64,000 nucleotides of DNA from Siphonodentalium dalli (GCA_032622095.1 CP136062.1:197229887-197293886), one strand, 5' to 3'; shown: positions 37,411-49,930, numbered from the stretch's first letter. A program made the numbers and translations. Notes: generated by a model not told the origin, from the sequence alone.

Positions 37411-37926
37411 CACTGTTAGAAAAAATATCGTCGCTTTAACGGTTTGAGACCGCGCAAAATCGCTGCCAACTTTTAACCGTTAAACATACGGTCAGGCCGT
37501 AACATGTTCCATGGTATAGAACCGTTTAAGTAACTGGCAGACCGTAACCAGTAACTGTCAGACCGTTGTATTGTTTTACGGTTCAACATCGTTTAATTAA
37601 TATCAAGACCGTAACTAATAAAGGTCAGACCAATGGTATTTTTCATGGGTCAACACCAATTTCTTGCTCTTAATTTGCTAATTTACCATAGAATTACCGA
37701 CCCGCATAACACAGAATGAATGCCGGATTAATATATATTAAATATCAGCAGAGTAAGATTCAGTCATACTGTATGGAGTCATGGCCGTATATAATATGGT
37801 CGCCGATAAATATACTATTGAGTTTTGACGCCATGACTGTATGGGGCCGTCAAACTGATGAAACGGTATGGGACCGTCGATTATGACGGCCCAAAACCGT
37901 CGAACCGACAGTAATTTCTAACAGTG
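37411..37926 (+). mobile_element. TA-flanked MITE family G (unit 1)
   Basis: 516 bp, TA|CACTGTTAGAAA at the left and TTTCTAACAGTG|TA at the right, so 12-bp inverted ends and a TA target duplication. The interior contains many short ACGGT/ACCGT motifs in both orientations. TA targets are used by Tc1/mariner and some other families, so the superfamily is left open. No ORF. Confidence 0.83.
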
Positions 37927-39099
37927 TAGCGTTTGAGACCTGGATAGAAATGGGGGGCTCGCGGTGTTTGGAGGTTTGTATATGAGCAGTAAATTAAATT
38001 TGTAGTCAGAGAAAGTGTCATTTCAGTTTAATTTTGTTCCAATCAACTATCGCCTTGGGTAGAAAGGTTCTCAGTGCTCAGTGTGGCATCGGTAAGAATA
38101 TAATTTTCTAGGGCGTCTGGAATTATAACTTGAGACCTGACTGCTCTGGGTGTGAGGATGGTAGATAAGTACATGTAGTTGGACGATTAATTTTTCACTA
38201 TTTTGTAAATTACTTCAAGCTTGTGGAATTGGCGCCGCGTTTCTAAAGAAAGCCAACCTTCCTCCTATAGAACAAAATTAGAAACTGAGTATGTCAGTCC
38301 AGAGACTATACGGCCACCATATGCATCGGCTTTTTGTTGATTAAAATGCGTTTACGAAATTAGACAACATAAAATACAAGACAGATAACTCTATATATCC
38401 CGTCTATGCTCACGCTTTCCGAAGTCCAGCGCTATGACATTACACTATAGTTAACCGGCTATTGATTCGTGGAAATGTTGGGCCTGCAAAACGCGTTATA
38501 TTTCAAACTAGCTGGCGACTTGGTGAATTTTGATAGGCATAACACATGTTATTGAATAATCATAGGAAGGCAGTGTAATTCATATAAATTGATGACAATG
38601 GTGCAAATTTCAATTTAATGCATATTTTGTTATGTTTATCTTTGGTTAATTTCACGACATGGTATGTTTGAACCATTATGGTTCCAATATTAGCCATAGT
38701 ATTACCCGTATAAAACCGATTAAATGGGGAGAGAACCGACTCGATCAGTAGAGAACCCAAATAAATATCAAAATTCGCGGTTGTCGTTGTTATAACACAC
38801 ACAATGGAATGTTCGTTATTATTACCCTCGTTTGGGTCACCGATTGTGAGGGGAATGGAAAAATTAATCGAATTATCAGCTGGATGTCTCAAAAATTGTG
38901 TTTTAACTGTCAAAAAGTCGCGAACATGTATAATTTCGATCACAAGGAACCATCACAAATCAGTCAAGAACCATCACAAACCGGCGTTAGAACGACTTCC
39001 GATGTAACAGTTCCTACATAGTGGTTCGCGTATGGAATTGGATTCTATACTCCTGATAAATTTGATGGAATATTACATTGCATAAACCATATTTAGTTG

Positions 39100-39316
39100 C
39101 AGTAATGCCCTAAATAATCGACTCCTTAACCACAGCATAATTATGGGTATCTTTTCAGGATTTAGTCGGAAATATGGCTTGTTGCCATTCATCGGAAAGC
39201 TCTCAGTGAGAGCTTTCCGATGAATGACAACAAGCCATAATTATTTTCGACTAAATCCTGAAAAGTTACCCATAATTCTGCTGTGGTTAAGGAGTCGATT
39301 ATTTATGGCATTACTG
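39100..39316. repeat. Long near-perfect hairpin (unit 2 copy)
   Basis: Identical second copy of the hairpin at 35987-36203, carried by the tandem duplication. Confidence 0.92.
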
Positions 39317-40523
39317 TACTTTTTGCAATATTGTATATCATAAAATGCATTTTAATTAAAATGATTTGATTGTTAATTATTTGACATAATGCGATATGCG
39401 ATATCACTTAGACCGTTCGATAAAATATAATAACTATTGCACGGCTTATCGACTATGCCAAAAATATTTTTGTGTTTATTTTCCCCTCCTGCATCAACCT
39501 GCGTCTATTTTTTTTTAGATCCAAATGTTCGTAAACCAGGCTAGTTTACTGTTGGCTGCACAAGGCCGACCTGTGTAATCTTACGAACAGCGGCTGACGG
39601 GCAGCTTTGTGCAGCGGTATAATCCTTCCAATAGTTCGCATAATATGGAAATTGGATTCCATACTCTCCTGAGGTCAGACGCCACGATCACGCTGGTGTG
39701 TACATATCCTCACAGTTCTAGACCAGATATTAGGGATTAGTGGCAAATTCTCTGTAATGTTAGCGGTGTCATTTCATTCCATTCTTTGCAATGCCCGCGA
39801 CTCCACAGAATGCGAATATTTACGAGCAATAATAGGGAGAAAATCAATTTTCCGTCTATAGAAGCGACGGCAAAATCGGATTTAATATGGGAATAATCTG
39901 TGTTCCGTAACTCCTTATATTCGAGCAATGCGACTGCATGAGTAAATCTATCAAGGAAAATAAAATACCTCGCTCAAATTGCATCCCCCGTCACTGAACA
40001 AACGAACGTGTTTCCGTGAGATTAGATATACTACCTGTAAAACCCGACTTTAGAGAGTTATTTTCTACGAGGATTTAAGCGAGTTTATGTCGACGTGGTT
40101 ACTTTTACTTTAAACATATTTTCTTCGTATATAAATATACAAAAAGGATCGGGGCACTGGTTCCCCTCTCCCGTATACAGCAATTTACAATACATTGTTA
40201 TGAAATGACAAGAAGGCGATAACAGAAACATTTGTACATGGTGAGAAAAAATTGAGTGTGCATTATATCGAATAACATCTTTCAGCGTATGTGTTTATGG
40301 ATTACCAACTAAGACGAGGAAATGTTTGTGTTTGGTGTATTTTGAGCGATTTGTGGTTGACAATGTATTGTGACTATTTAATGCAGTATACTGGAAAAAC
40401 CTTACCTTCTCCATAAATGATATCTAGTACATGTATATTCCGTAAAAAATAATTATCATTGTCGGTTATAATGAAGCGAAGTTCAGTTCACCCGTTTCGA
40501 TTTATGGAGTGCATCATATTGTA

Positions 40524-41039
40524 CACTGTTAGAAAAAATATCGTCGCTTTAACGGTTTGAGACCGCGCAAAATCGCTGCCAACTTTTAACCGTTAAACAT
40601 ACGGTCAGGCCGTAACATGTTCCATGGTATAGAACCGTTTAAGTAACTGGCAGACCGTAACCAGTAACTGTCAGACCGTTGTATTGTTTTACGGTTCAAC
40701 ATCGTTTAATTAATATCAAGACCGTAACTAATAAAGGTCAGACCAATGGTATTTTTCATGGGTCAACACCAATTTCTTGCTCTTAATTTGCTAATTTACC
40801 ATAGAATTACCGACCCGCATAACACAGAATGAATGCCGGATTAATATATATTAAATATCAGCAGAGTAAGATTCAGTCATACTGTATGGAGTCATGGCCG
40901 TATATAATATGGTCGCCGATAAATATACTATTGAGTTTTGACGCCATGACTGTATGGGGCCGTCAAACTGATGAAACGGTATGGGACCGTCGATTATGAC
41001 GGCCCAAAACCGTCGAACCGACAGTAATTTCTAACAGTG
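40524..41039 (+). mobile_element. TA-flanked MITE family G (unit 2 copy)
   Basis: Identical second copy of 37411-37926, carried by the tandem duplication and not an independent insertion. Confidence 0.83.
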
Positions 41040-41440
41040 TAGCGTTTGAGACCTGGATAGAAATGGGGGGCTCGCGGTGTTTGGAGGTTTGTATATGAGC
41101 AGTAAATTAAATTTGTAGTCAGAGAAAGTGTCATTTCAGTTTAATTTTGTTCCAATCAACTATCGCCTTGGGTAGAAAGGTTCTCAGTGCTCAGTGTGGC
41201 ATCGGTAAGAATATAATTTTCTAGGGCGTCTGGAATTATAACTTGAGACCTGACTGCTCTGGGTGTGAGGATGGTAGATAAGTACATGTAGTTGGACGAT
41301 TAATTTTTCACTATTTTGTAAATTACTTCAAGCTTGTGGAATTGGCGCCGCGTTTCTAAAGAAAGCCAACCTTCCTCCTATAGAACAAAATTAGAAACTG
41401 AGTATGTCAGTCCAGAGACTATACGGCCACCATATGCATG

Positions 41441-41769
41441 GGGGCGGTCGAGTTTATCTTATATGTAACGCGGCCCGCAATCCCATACAGCATCCTAATT
41501 CATTTAATCAAAATAAGGTATCATATATGTTCTATAGATCTTTTAGAGCATTCTTCTGTCGAGTTGATATTTGAGCCAGACGAGAGGCGATTCTCTTCAC
41601 TGTACTTTATATATGAATGTTCCAGGTTAGATTTTGTGGTAGTTACATAACAAGGTGTTTATGTGATTACACGAATCCGACAGGGTCGTTTATAAACTTA
41701 AGGTTTGGTATTTCTGGGTGTGGGGATCAACGAGAAAACACATCCCTATGGTTTTGGATGGGTTAAAAC
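41441..41769. other. No gene recognised
   Basis: Nothing identified between the duplication and the decayed LINE. It may be the diverged 3' part of that LINE. Confidence 0.4.
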
Positions 41770-43730
41770 TCACGAGCCAGTTTTTGACCAGGTCGTCATT
41801 TTTGTCATATCGTTATTCAAAATTTTAGAAAGTTCATCCAGATCCCAATTGCTACTCATAATATATGTATCATCTGCGAACATACTCGTGATAGAGTCTA
41901 TGTTATCTGCTAAATCTTTTGATATAAACGATGAATAAAAAGGCACAGAGTATATCACTGGGGACTGCTGCAGGGATATAACCTCGTAGCCGGAAATGTG
42001 TTATTTATCATCACTCTTTGTTTTCTGTTTAGTAAATAGTCTTCGAGCCATTGTAATGTTTGACCCTCCACACCATATATAGCAGTGTAGTATGTAAATA
42101 AGCCACTGTGCCATACTCATTCAAATGTTTTGGATATGTCACAAAAGATGCCGCATGTGAATAGATCTTTGTCGATAGATTGACAGCGATTATGGTATAG
42201 GACTATTAATTGGTTTGTGGTATTGTGACCGGAGTGAAATCCAGTTTGGTGGAAGTACAAGTTTATTTTCTTATCTGTTTCAAAACAACCGTCTCAAAGA
42301 CTTTGTTTAGGTATGGTAGCAATGAGATCAGGGGGTAAGTTATGAGGTCAGCGGGTTCTTCTTTTTTAAAATTGGAATAACATGAGCTAGTTTAAATATT
42401 TCTGGGAATTTCGTGATATTGATCGATATCTTAAATAGGAGGACTAACGGGTGTGATATTGAATTTGAAGTTTCGTGCATCATTCTAACACCGATTCCGT
42501 CGTGGCAATGAGCTTTGTTCAATTTAAAAGATTTTATAGCAGTTTCAACCCCGGATTCCACAAAAAAGACAATTTTCATCAGCTGTTTGCTTCGAGTGTG
42601 AAATAATGGAAGGATATGCACAGAATAGTTTATAGTAGAGTTAAATGTGAAGCTCCTATTTAGAACTTTTGCTTTTTTCCGAACCATCTGAAGTATATGT
42701 TTTCCCACTGAAATTTATGGTTCCAGTTCTGCTGTATAGAGGAGGGGTATTAGTCACTTTCTTTTTAGTTAGGAGATGGTTAACAAGCTGCCAGAAATCA
42801 CTGGGTTGGGGAGTCTATTATTCTGTCTCCCAAATTATCATGCGTATTTTTTCATGTCATTAACTTTATTTCTTGTTTGTTTATATGCCCGCCATGATGC
42901 TGGGTTGTTGATTTCTAATGCCTTTGACGTGAGTCTATCTCATTTGCGTATCTCTTTTCTAATATCCGAAGTGAACCAAATTTTATCTTTGGGGCGGATT
43001 GTCACGTTATGCTGCGGTATATTTCTGCCCATGATTGAGAGGAAAGTAGATTGGACTATTTTGAACGCCGAATCGATATCAGGGGACCGCATTGATTAAG
43101 TCTTCCCAATGTACATCATTTAGCATGCATTTCACACGCTGTAAATTACCGTTTTTGTAATTTCACACTTTTCGCTGAAATTCGGAGAATGTGGATCAGT
43201 TGAAAGATATTATTGCATAAACACCCACATGGTGAAACTCCCAAATTCAAAACGTCGCAATCGCAGACATGAAGTGATTAACTGATGATAATACTATGAT
43301 CATGTACTGTGCTAGTTCTTGTGGTACCTCCAGTTCGGTCGTTTATCACATTTTTCAAGCTACAGGCGTCGGATATTAGTTTTATTTTGCAGGTATTCTC
43401 AGGGTAATTGGAATTATAGTCTCCGGTGAGTACTATATTTTCAGAGATGTTAAGTGCATCATACATTGAGGTGTCCAGAAGGTCCCAATAATTATACCTA
43501 CAAAATTTCTCTGATCTGTACGAGACCCCAATATTCATGTGAGATTGTTTATCAAATAATCCAAACTATAGACTTCTAAATGTTCGGAGGAGTATGCCGG
43601 ATAAAGATGCGTCTCAGTAAAGCAGAGAACGTCGAATTCGTTGATCAAGTAAATTATCTTTTCTAACTTGTGCCGGATACTTCTTATATTGTAATGAAAG
43701 ATAGATGTGGAATTAGGTAGATTTGTCGAG
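41770..43730 (-). pseudogene. Decayed LINE: endonuclease and reverse transcriptase remnants
   Basis: Reading the minus strand, 43720-43575 gives an N-terminal endonuclease stretch (NIRSIRHKLE ... FTETHL) and 43278-43538 the TGDYNSNYP motif. The linker near 42800-43080 holds IWFTSDIRKEI. The RT start is at 42340-42708 (KSFKLNKAHCHDGIG, AHVIPILKK), the palm near 41960 has a degraded GVPQGS-like segment, and FADDTYIMS lies in 41770-41958. Frameshifts and stops break it many times. The order EN then RT fits the Jockey superfamily. It is distinct from the LINE at 54-60 kb and much older. Confidence 0.83.
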
Positions 43731-43864
43731 TGAAAGGGAGGTCCCGGGTGGGTCTCTATCTCGCCCGAAAATAATAAAGAAAGAGGTTAAAACGAAATAT
43801 AAGTTTGATGTTAATTATTCAAAACCCGCTGCGGATATACAGCGTAGACTACTGTGAAAGTGGA

Positions 43865-43995
43865 TGTGAAATTCTATTTTTTTAGAACATAAATACTACT
43901 GAAGAATCAAAACAACACCATAACAACAAGTTTTCTGACCGGGTAGACGGTTTCCCCACAGCAATAAACGTAAGTATAAATTGTACATACCCATT
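43865..43995. repeat. Inverted repeat, left copy (partner 45765-45893)
   Basis: Contains TGAAGAATCAAAACAACACC, AACAAGTTTTC, CCCACAGCAATAAACGTAAG and TATAAATTGTACAT. The inverse of these blocks is at 45765-45893. The pair encloses about 1.8 kb without identifiable coding. They may be the TIRs of a degenerate DNA element of about 2 kb. Confidence 0.75.
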
Positions 43996-45764
43996 TGCCT
44001 CACTCGTCAGTCTCAGTACGCCTAGTTGTTTAAGTTGCTGATCACTAGTTGTCAAAAATCTGTACGTCAAGTTGTGATGATGGGATTTGTGTGCAAAGAC
44101 GAAACCATGAATTAGGTTTCCATATTAGACATGTTCCGCCTCCCGATGGTCATTATTAACCTTCAATCACACGACGAAGGCACTGTTTCGTTCCACAGCC
44201 GTTTTCCGATTTCTCGACCAAATTTGTTTTTATATATTCAAGCACCGAACGTAACTATGTTTATCAGTAGATACCGTGCTGAAAACTTTAAGTGTATTTG
44301 AAATATATTTAAAAATGTATTATGACATTGAATTACTTGATGTAGTTCATCGAAAAGCATGGTACGTAATTGAATACTTCTGATCTATTCTGATGTATGT
44401 ATAAATATGATACATATTATACTTCTCAAGTTTTCCGGTGACTCAAGAGAATTAGCTCTATCTTTTCAATATAAGTACCAAAAGCATTTCAAATAAAATT
44501 AAGTAAACATAATATAATAACGTAGTATTAAACTTATTGAAAAACATAAAACCTTGAAAAGTCTTGAATGTTCGTCATCAGCACTTGGAGTGATTTGTTG
44601 ATTTGAGCGACAGGAAACTGACATATGCATGTACAACCAAAATCGACATCCCATGACATCTCTCTTAACGGGGTACTTCCGTACATAGCACACCTTTTCT
44701 GATCGATTTTAAGACAGAAGACATATTTAGGCACAGTGAATCGTAAAATACAGTCTATCTATCGTTATTTATCCAGTTAACTAACACAGATAATTGCGAT
44801 ATTGTCGTCCCAATTGTGACACAATATGTCTTATCCACACATATCTTAGCCAAGTTTACTTTTGTGGACATATGTGGATTTATTGGAGATACTGTGTCTA
44901 AAATGTGGGCATATATATGGTCCTGTATCCAGGGACTTTGTTATGTGCGAACGCTATTTACCCCCCCCCCATTGTTTTGGGTTTTCAATATGAATCTAAA
45001 TCGAACTACCAATGGGCAGGGTGGGGTTGGGGGATAATTTTCTCCAATCATTTGTCTGTGAGTCTCTGTCGGAAAATTCCAACCCAAGAGGTGCAACTCG
45101 AAGCTGATACGTGTAGGACATTTCGGGACTATCCATTCAATATTCATGTAGTGATACCCAAGGAGGCACTCGCAGTCACGACCCCTTCGTCACATCACCG
45201 TAAATATAAGGCGATGGTGCACATACGACCTGTAGTTTTTATATTAGTAAATTCCCACGCATACGAAATTTCATCACATAATATAACATACAACCACCAC
45301 CCCAAATGCAGTGTTGTTACTTGCGGAGTGGAATAAAAGTCGCTAAATGTTAATAAGAATACATTGTTTGATTCACACAGAGTCCATAAGTTCAATGGCG
45401 TGGCATTTCGAAGATTTAGTTATATTTAAATGGGTCGAAAGGAACATAGCATTACTGTACGATTCCTGTACAACGTCGCAACTGGCGATTGTCGTCGTAC
45501 ACAACTAGGCGTACAGACACCGACGAGTGTCCAAATAAATAGTCTCTACTTTCAGATTGTGAATACACCCGAGCCAAAGTAATGTCAATATATGTTGCAC
45601 ACATAATGGCCTTTCCGTTGTGATATAGCTGGATTTCCGACAGATGCTGTATATGTGTTAAAATGACATTTGGAGAGGGAATTTTTGCGAGAAAATTATT
45701 TTCTGAAGTGACCAAAGGCCGTTTTTATCTATAAGAAAGAGTCATTCGCTCAAATGGAGCCCAC
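43996..45764. other. Interior of the inverted repeat pair; no gene recognised
   Basis: A frame of 143 codons (44905-45336) passes through a C homopolymer (44962-44970) and is contradicted by overlapping frames on both strands. No transposase motif was found. Confidence 0.4.
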
Positions 45765-45893
45765 TTTCGATCGGCAATGTACAATTTATACTTACGTTTA
45801 TTGCTGTGGGGGAACCGTCTATCCGGTCTGAAAACTTGTTTTTATGGTGTTGTTTTGATTCTTCAATAGTATGTTCTAAAACAGAATTTTTCG
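45765..45893. repeat. Inverted repeat, right copy
   Basis: Complement of 43865-43995, diverged by scattered substitutions and small indels. Confidence 0.75.
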
Positions 45894-46790
45894 TCTTGGC
45901 GAAAGCAACTTCCGATTATATATTTGTACGGTTTAGCCACTGTGCGTATAGGACTGCAAATGATCCGGATTCGAAAGAAAAACCACTTTCCACGATCATT
46001 ATCTTGACACCCCAATTCGGACGTTTTGGACATTGAGATATTTTGAGAGGGGGTGTTGCACGTAACATAGTGATGATTTGATCATTGGTACACGCAAATG
46101 GTGAATATCATGGAAAACATGAAATAATAGCATAAATGAAAACAACATGAACAAGGAAAACAATGTGCACATGTACATAATGATGATGAGTTTAATGACA
46201 CGAGCGTGTGGGGACGAAGATGGGTTGAGTGTTCTCGGACGAAAACAGGGGTCACTGTTTTATTGCGCTCTGATACACATCTGTGAAATAAACATGTATG
46301 CATTTTGGTGACTGACTGGGTTGTTTCTCAATTTCGGTAAAATTTAAAGAGTTGTAAAAAAACAAACAAACAAAATCATTCCAAGGGCGTTTTTTAACTG
46401 GAGGAAATAGTGGTTCATTTGTTTTATTGTGGTGGTTGTCATAAGTTAATGAACGACTTGAATTTGATTTGAAGAAAGCACAAACTGATAGCATTGATCC
46501 ACTATGTGTTGGGCAATCATGATAGCAGCTAAATGCACCTGGTACCTTCTCTTGCGTTCACGGCGCACACTATCGTGGGTTAAGATTGACGCAATCATAT
46601 TTCCCATTTACCAATAGACACTCACGACAAAACTGCGAACACTCAGCGGATACAATCGCAAATATAGAGGTAGAGATACAGAATTAATCTTTTTGTGGAA
46701 TGAGTGTTGAATATATAATTGGGCTGGTGCATACTACCCATCTCTTTATTTTCGTGAATGTGGATGTTAGTATACAAACATCTGCAGTGA

Positions 46791-47404
46791 ATTATTGCAG
46801 TGATCTAAAGTCTGATAAATTTCATAACAATGTACACATGTATCTGTTGCACATGCGGCAATAAATTCGAAGATGCCTATCACTACTTTTCCATGTGTTC
46901 CCTTTACCAGAGAGAACGAATATAAATGTACCATTCGCTACACAGAGAACGACTTGAATTAACCCATACGAATGATTTACTTTCTGGCATATATTACATT
47001 AATATAAAAGAAAATGTGAAATTGTTCAAAATAGTCTAACATTTTTTAAAACGATTTTACCAATGAAATTAATATATAATAATAATAATAATAATAATAT
47101 ATAATTAATAAGTAAGACATCCATATGTTTTTTTCGCCTTAAACAAGTTTCAATAAGCGCAATCGACGTTGGCAATGTCAATTTGGCACCTCCCACCACC
47201 TTACATGATCCTTTCCTAACGATCCGCTACAATCATCCTTCACCAGTCATCATTCTTTCACATTGAAATAAGTTACTTCATTTTGTGCCACTTTGTCAAG
47301 TATGTAATTTCGTAACAATGTATACCGGAGAGGGGCTCATTAAGTTATATAACTAACCAATCCACTTTGTATTACTACAAATAAAATATGTTCAAAGTAA
47401 AAAA
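46791..47404. mobile_element. Unassigned insertion of about 614 bp
   Basis: Present only in segment H copy 1. The flanks AACATCTGC (left) and AACATTCTGC (right) look like a target duplication of about 9 bp that has gained or lost one T. No clear TIRs and no ORF. It contains an AAT microsatellite (47073-47102). Class unknown. Confidence 0.55.
47073..47102. repeat. AAT microsatellite
   Basis: About eight AAT units within the unassigned insertion. Confidence 0.95.
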
Positions 47405-47428
47405 GTAAACATTCTGCTCATAATTTAA

Positions 47429-47820
47429 CCCTTTACCCAACAGAACGGCCCTGTGCCAATGCATTCTCTTATATATGCGAGTCGACCATAGGTCGCCTCG
47501 CATATATAAGAGAATGCATTGGCTTAACTCATTAAAAATTATAAAATTGTTAAAGAATGTAAGAAAAAATGGTAAAAAGTGTTAAAAAAAGATTTTTTTT
47601 AGGCCAATGCATTCTCTTATATATGCGAGGCGACCTATGGTCGACTCGCATATATAAGATAATGCATTGGCACAGGGCATAACTGTAACTATCACAATGT
47701 GGTCAGTGAGCCGGTTCCAATGATATCAATATGTGTATGGTTCTATTGAGACATACCCAAGATATTTTAGGCTGTTGAAGCTTTATTTGGCCGGTTTTGG
47801 CCGTTTTGTTGGGTAAAGGG
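47429..47820 (+). mobile_element. TTAA-flanked MITE, subfamily A, copy 4
   Basis: 392 bp with TTAA at 47425-47428 and 47821-47824 and both hairpins intact. Segment H copy 2 preserves the empty site (CTCATACTTGAAACGAGCC near 49540-49560), with one TTGAA-like site where copy 1 has TTAA on both sides of the element. Confidence 0.92.
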
Positions 47821-48131
47821 TTAAACGAACCAAACAATCATTATTTGCACTGCTATACGCGATTAACGATACTTCATTCCCCTTGATTGGATAATCAATA
47901 CGACCGACGACACAGATAGCTTCGCGTTGAGTCTCGCCCGGTATACGGACTATTTATAAACATATTTGGTGAATACTACCCCTGGTCAAGTGATCCTGCT
48001 AACGTTCTATGATGCTGGTTGATCCTGCTGAATTGATATGATGATGGTGATGACATTAATAAGAAGTACCGTTATTTTTTTCTACGAGTTTTCATTGTCG
48101 CGGTGTTTGGCTAATCCGAGCGATCTGAGAA

Positions 48132-48413
48132 AAAGCCAGTGTATGTATGAAACATTCAAGAAACCAGTGTATGTATGAAACATTCAAGAAACCAGTGTAT
48201 GTATGAAACATTCAAGAAACCAGTGTATGTATGAAACATTCAAGAAACCAGTGTATGTATGAAACATTCAAGAAACCAGTGTATGTATGAAACATTCAAG
48301 AAACCAGTGTATGTATGAAACATTCAAGAAACCAGTGTATGTATGAAACATTCAAGAAACCAGTGTATGTATGAAACATTCAAGAAACCAGTGTATGTAT
48401 GAAACATTCAAGA
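48132..48413. repeat. Minisatellite, 28-bp unit, about 10 identical copies
   Basis: Unit AAACCAGTGTATGTATGAAA plus CATTCAAG, repeated with essentially no variation except at the first copy. Such homogeneity suggests recent expansion. Confidence 0.97.
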
Positions 48414-48502
48414 ACATATATAGTTTTGAAGAAAAAAATTTATACTGGCTGCGCTGGGGTTTGCAAAAACGACATGAATAGCCATCTTGATTATATAACC
48501 AA

Positions 48503-48503
<1 letters not shown>

Positions 48504-48556
<53 letters not shown>
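48504..48556. repeat. TA microsatellite
   Basis: About 26 TA dinucleotides, producing Tyr/Ile-repeat spurious frames on both strands. Confidence 0.98.
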
Positions 48557-48557
<1 letters not shown>

Positions 48558-48743
48558 CACCAATGTGAACAGACACAATCAGAAGAAAAAAATTTCAATG
48601 CATTCTAACAGTATGCAGCAATAACGAGCTTTCCTTAATATGGTGAAATGAAGAACGTATGTGTCACTTCTGCGCAGATCTTTTTTTTTTCTTATGTATT
48701 TCTGTTACCGTGATAAGAATGGCTGAATTGGCTATTTGTGACC

Positions 48744-49197
48744 CGCCATATCAATTCCAGTCGTAAGTCGGGATTGTTTTACCCTGTGCCAATGCATTCT
48801 CTTATATATGCGAGTCGACCATAGGTCGCCTCGCATATATAAGAGAATGCATTGGCCTAACAATTTTTTACAATTTTAATAATGTTTTCATGTATTCTTT
48901 AACAATTTTATAATTTCACCCATACAGAGCCCCAGACAAACATGATCAGACGACACTCTTCTATATGCTTCTATATATGTGTGGGGCTCCCTGCAGGGTT
49001 ATGGATGTTTTTTATTTTGTGTCCTAAAAATTGTAAGAAACATTTATTTAAAAAAAATGATAAAAAAATTGTTAGGCCAATGCATTCTCTTATATATATG
49101 CGAGGCGACCTATGGTCGACTCGCATATATAAGAGAATGCATTGGCACAGGGTAAAAAAAATCCCGACTTACGACTGGATTTGATATGGCGGGTCAC
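48744..49197 (+). mobile_element. MITE subfamily B, complete copy
   Basis: 454 bp with termini GTGACCCGCCATATCAA and TTGATATGGCGGGTCAC and a possible ATTT flank duplication. It carries the same paired hairpins as subfamily A. The spacer is different: it includes AGAGCCCCAGAC and GTGTGGGGCTCC segments that can pair. The target is not TTAA, so the mobilising transposase is probably from another family. No ORF. Confidence 0.85.
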
Positions 49198-49264
49198 ATT
49201 TGTGGTAAAGTGCGTACAGTCACCAGGGCTCGTATTCACCAACTTATTTTATAAACCGGGTATA

Positions 49265-49930
49265 GTTTATATGATAGCGGCTAAATGCACACGGTACCTT
49301 CTGAGGTGTTGACGACACATACACTATCGTTGGGTATGATTGACTCAATCACATTTCCCAATTATCAAATAGACATTCACGACATAATCGCGAACACTCG
49401 CCGGATACAATCCGCAAATATAGAGGTAGAGACTCAGACTGAATCTTTCTGTGGAACGCGTGTTGAAGATATAATTGGGCTGGTGGACACGTTCCATCTC
49501 TTTATTTTCATGAATGTGGACGTTAGTACACAAACATTCTGCTCATACTTGAAACGAGCCAAAACAAGCATTATTTGTACTGCTATGCACAAAGGCGATC
49601 AGCCCTTCTATGACTGGAGCTTCTTGAATTTTTGCGCAAACTCTATGTCAATGCATTCTCTTATATATGCGAATCGTCCATATATAGGGCGCCTCACATA
49701 TATAAAAGAATGCATTGGCCTAACAATATTTACCATGACCCTTGTAGGCCAGTGCATTCTCTTATATATGCGAGGTTCCCTATATAATATAATGCACTGA
49801 CACAGGGTCTTTAATGCTGCACCAGCACAGCTCCCGCCATAGAAGGTTTAACGATCACGGTCAATTTCCTTCATTTGATAATCAGTCCGACCGACGACAC
49901 AGATAGCTTCTCACTGAGCCTCGCGGTCCC
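49265..49930. repeat. Duplicated segment H, copy 2
   Basis: Diverged copy of 46505-47940 without the first two insertions, but interrupted by MITE C copy 2 at 49603-49847. An ORF of 171 codons (49285-49800) runs through both the segment and the MITE, so it is not a conserved gene. Confidence 0.83.
49603..49847 (+). mobile_element. MITE subfamily C, copy 2
   Basis: Left end CCCTTCTATGACTGGAGCTT, right end CCCGCCATAGAAGGT before TTAA at 49848-49851. The left duplicate has decayed to TCAG (49599-49602). Segment H copy 1 holds the empty TTAA site (CGATTAACGAT near 47862-47872). Hairpin arms are recognisable but degenerate. Confidence 0.82.

Larger units (their letters stand above)
35215..38326. 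repeat. 3,112-bp tandem duplication, unit 1
   Basis: Matches 38328-41439 base for base wherever I compared, with constant offset 3,113. It starts GGCTTTTTGTTGATTAAAAT and ends CGGCCACCATATGCAT. One extra C (38327) sits at the junction and matches neither outer flank. The unit holds a long hairpin, a TA-flanked MITE and no recognisable gene. Confidence 0.96.
38328..41439. repeat. 3,112-bp tandem duplication, unit 2
   Basis: Head-to-tail copy of 35215-38326. The lack of visible differences implies a very recent event, strong homogenisation, or an assembly duplication. The outer flanks (T before unit 1, GGGGG after unit 2) show no shared sequence beyond the unit. Confidence 0.96.
46505..47940. 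repeat. Duplicated segment H, copy 1 (twice interrupted)
   Basis: The blocks 46505-46790, 47405-47428 and 47821-47940 together align with 49265-49602 plus 49848-49930. Shared blocks include AAATATAGAGGTAGAGA, TATAATTGGGCTGGTG, CATCTCTTTATTTTC and CGACCGACGACACAGATAGC. Copy 1 is interrupted by an unassigned insertion (46791-47404) and MITE A copy 4. The two copies point the same way. Either a dispersed repeat or a local segmental duplication. Confidence 0.83.

Noticed and set aside
44905..45336. 143-codon plus-strand ORF
   Set aside because: It crosses a C homopolymer, has no domain motif, and overlaps comparable frames on the other strand.
49285..49800. 171-codon plus-strand ORF
   Set aside because: It spans a duplicated non-coding segment and a MITE inserted in it; the other segment copy does not preserve the frame.
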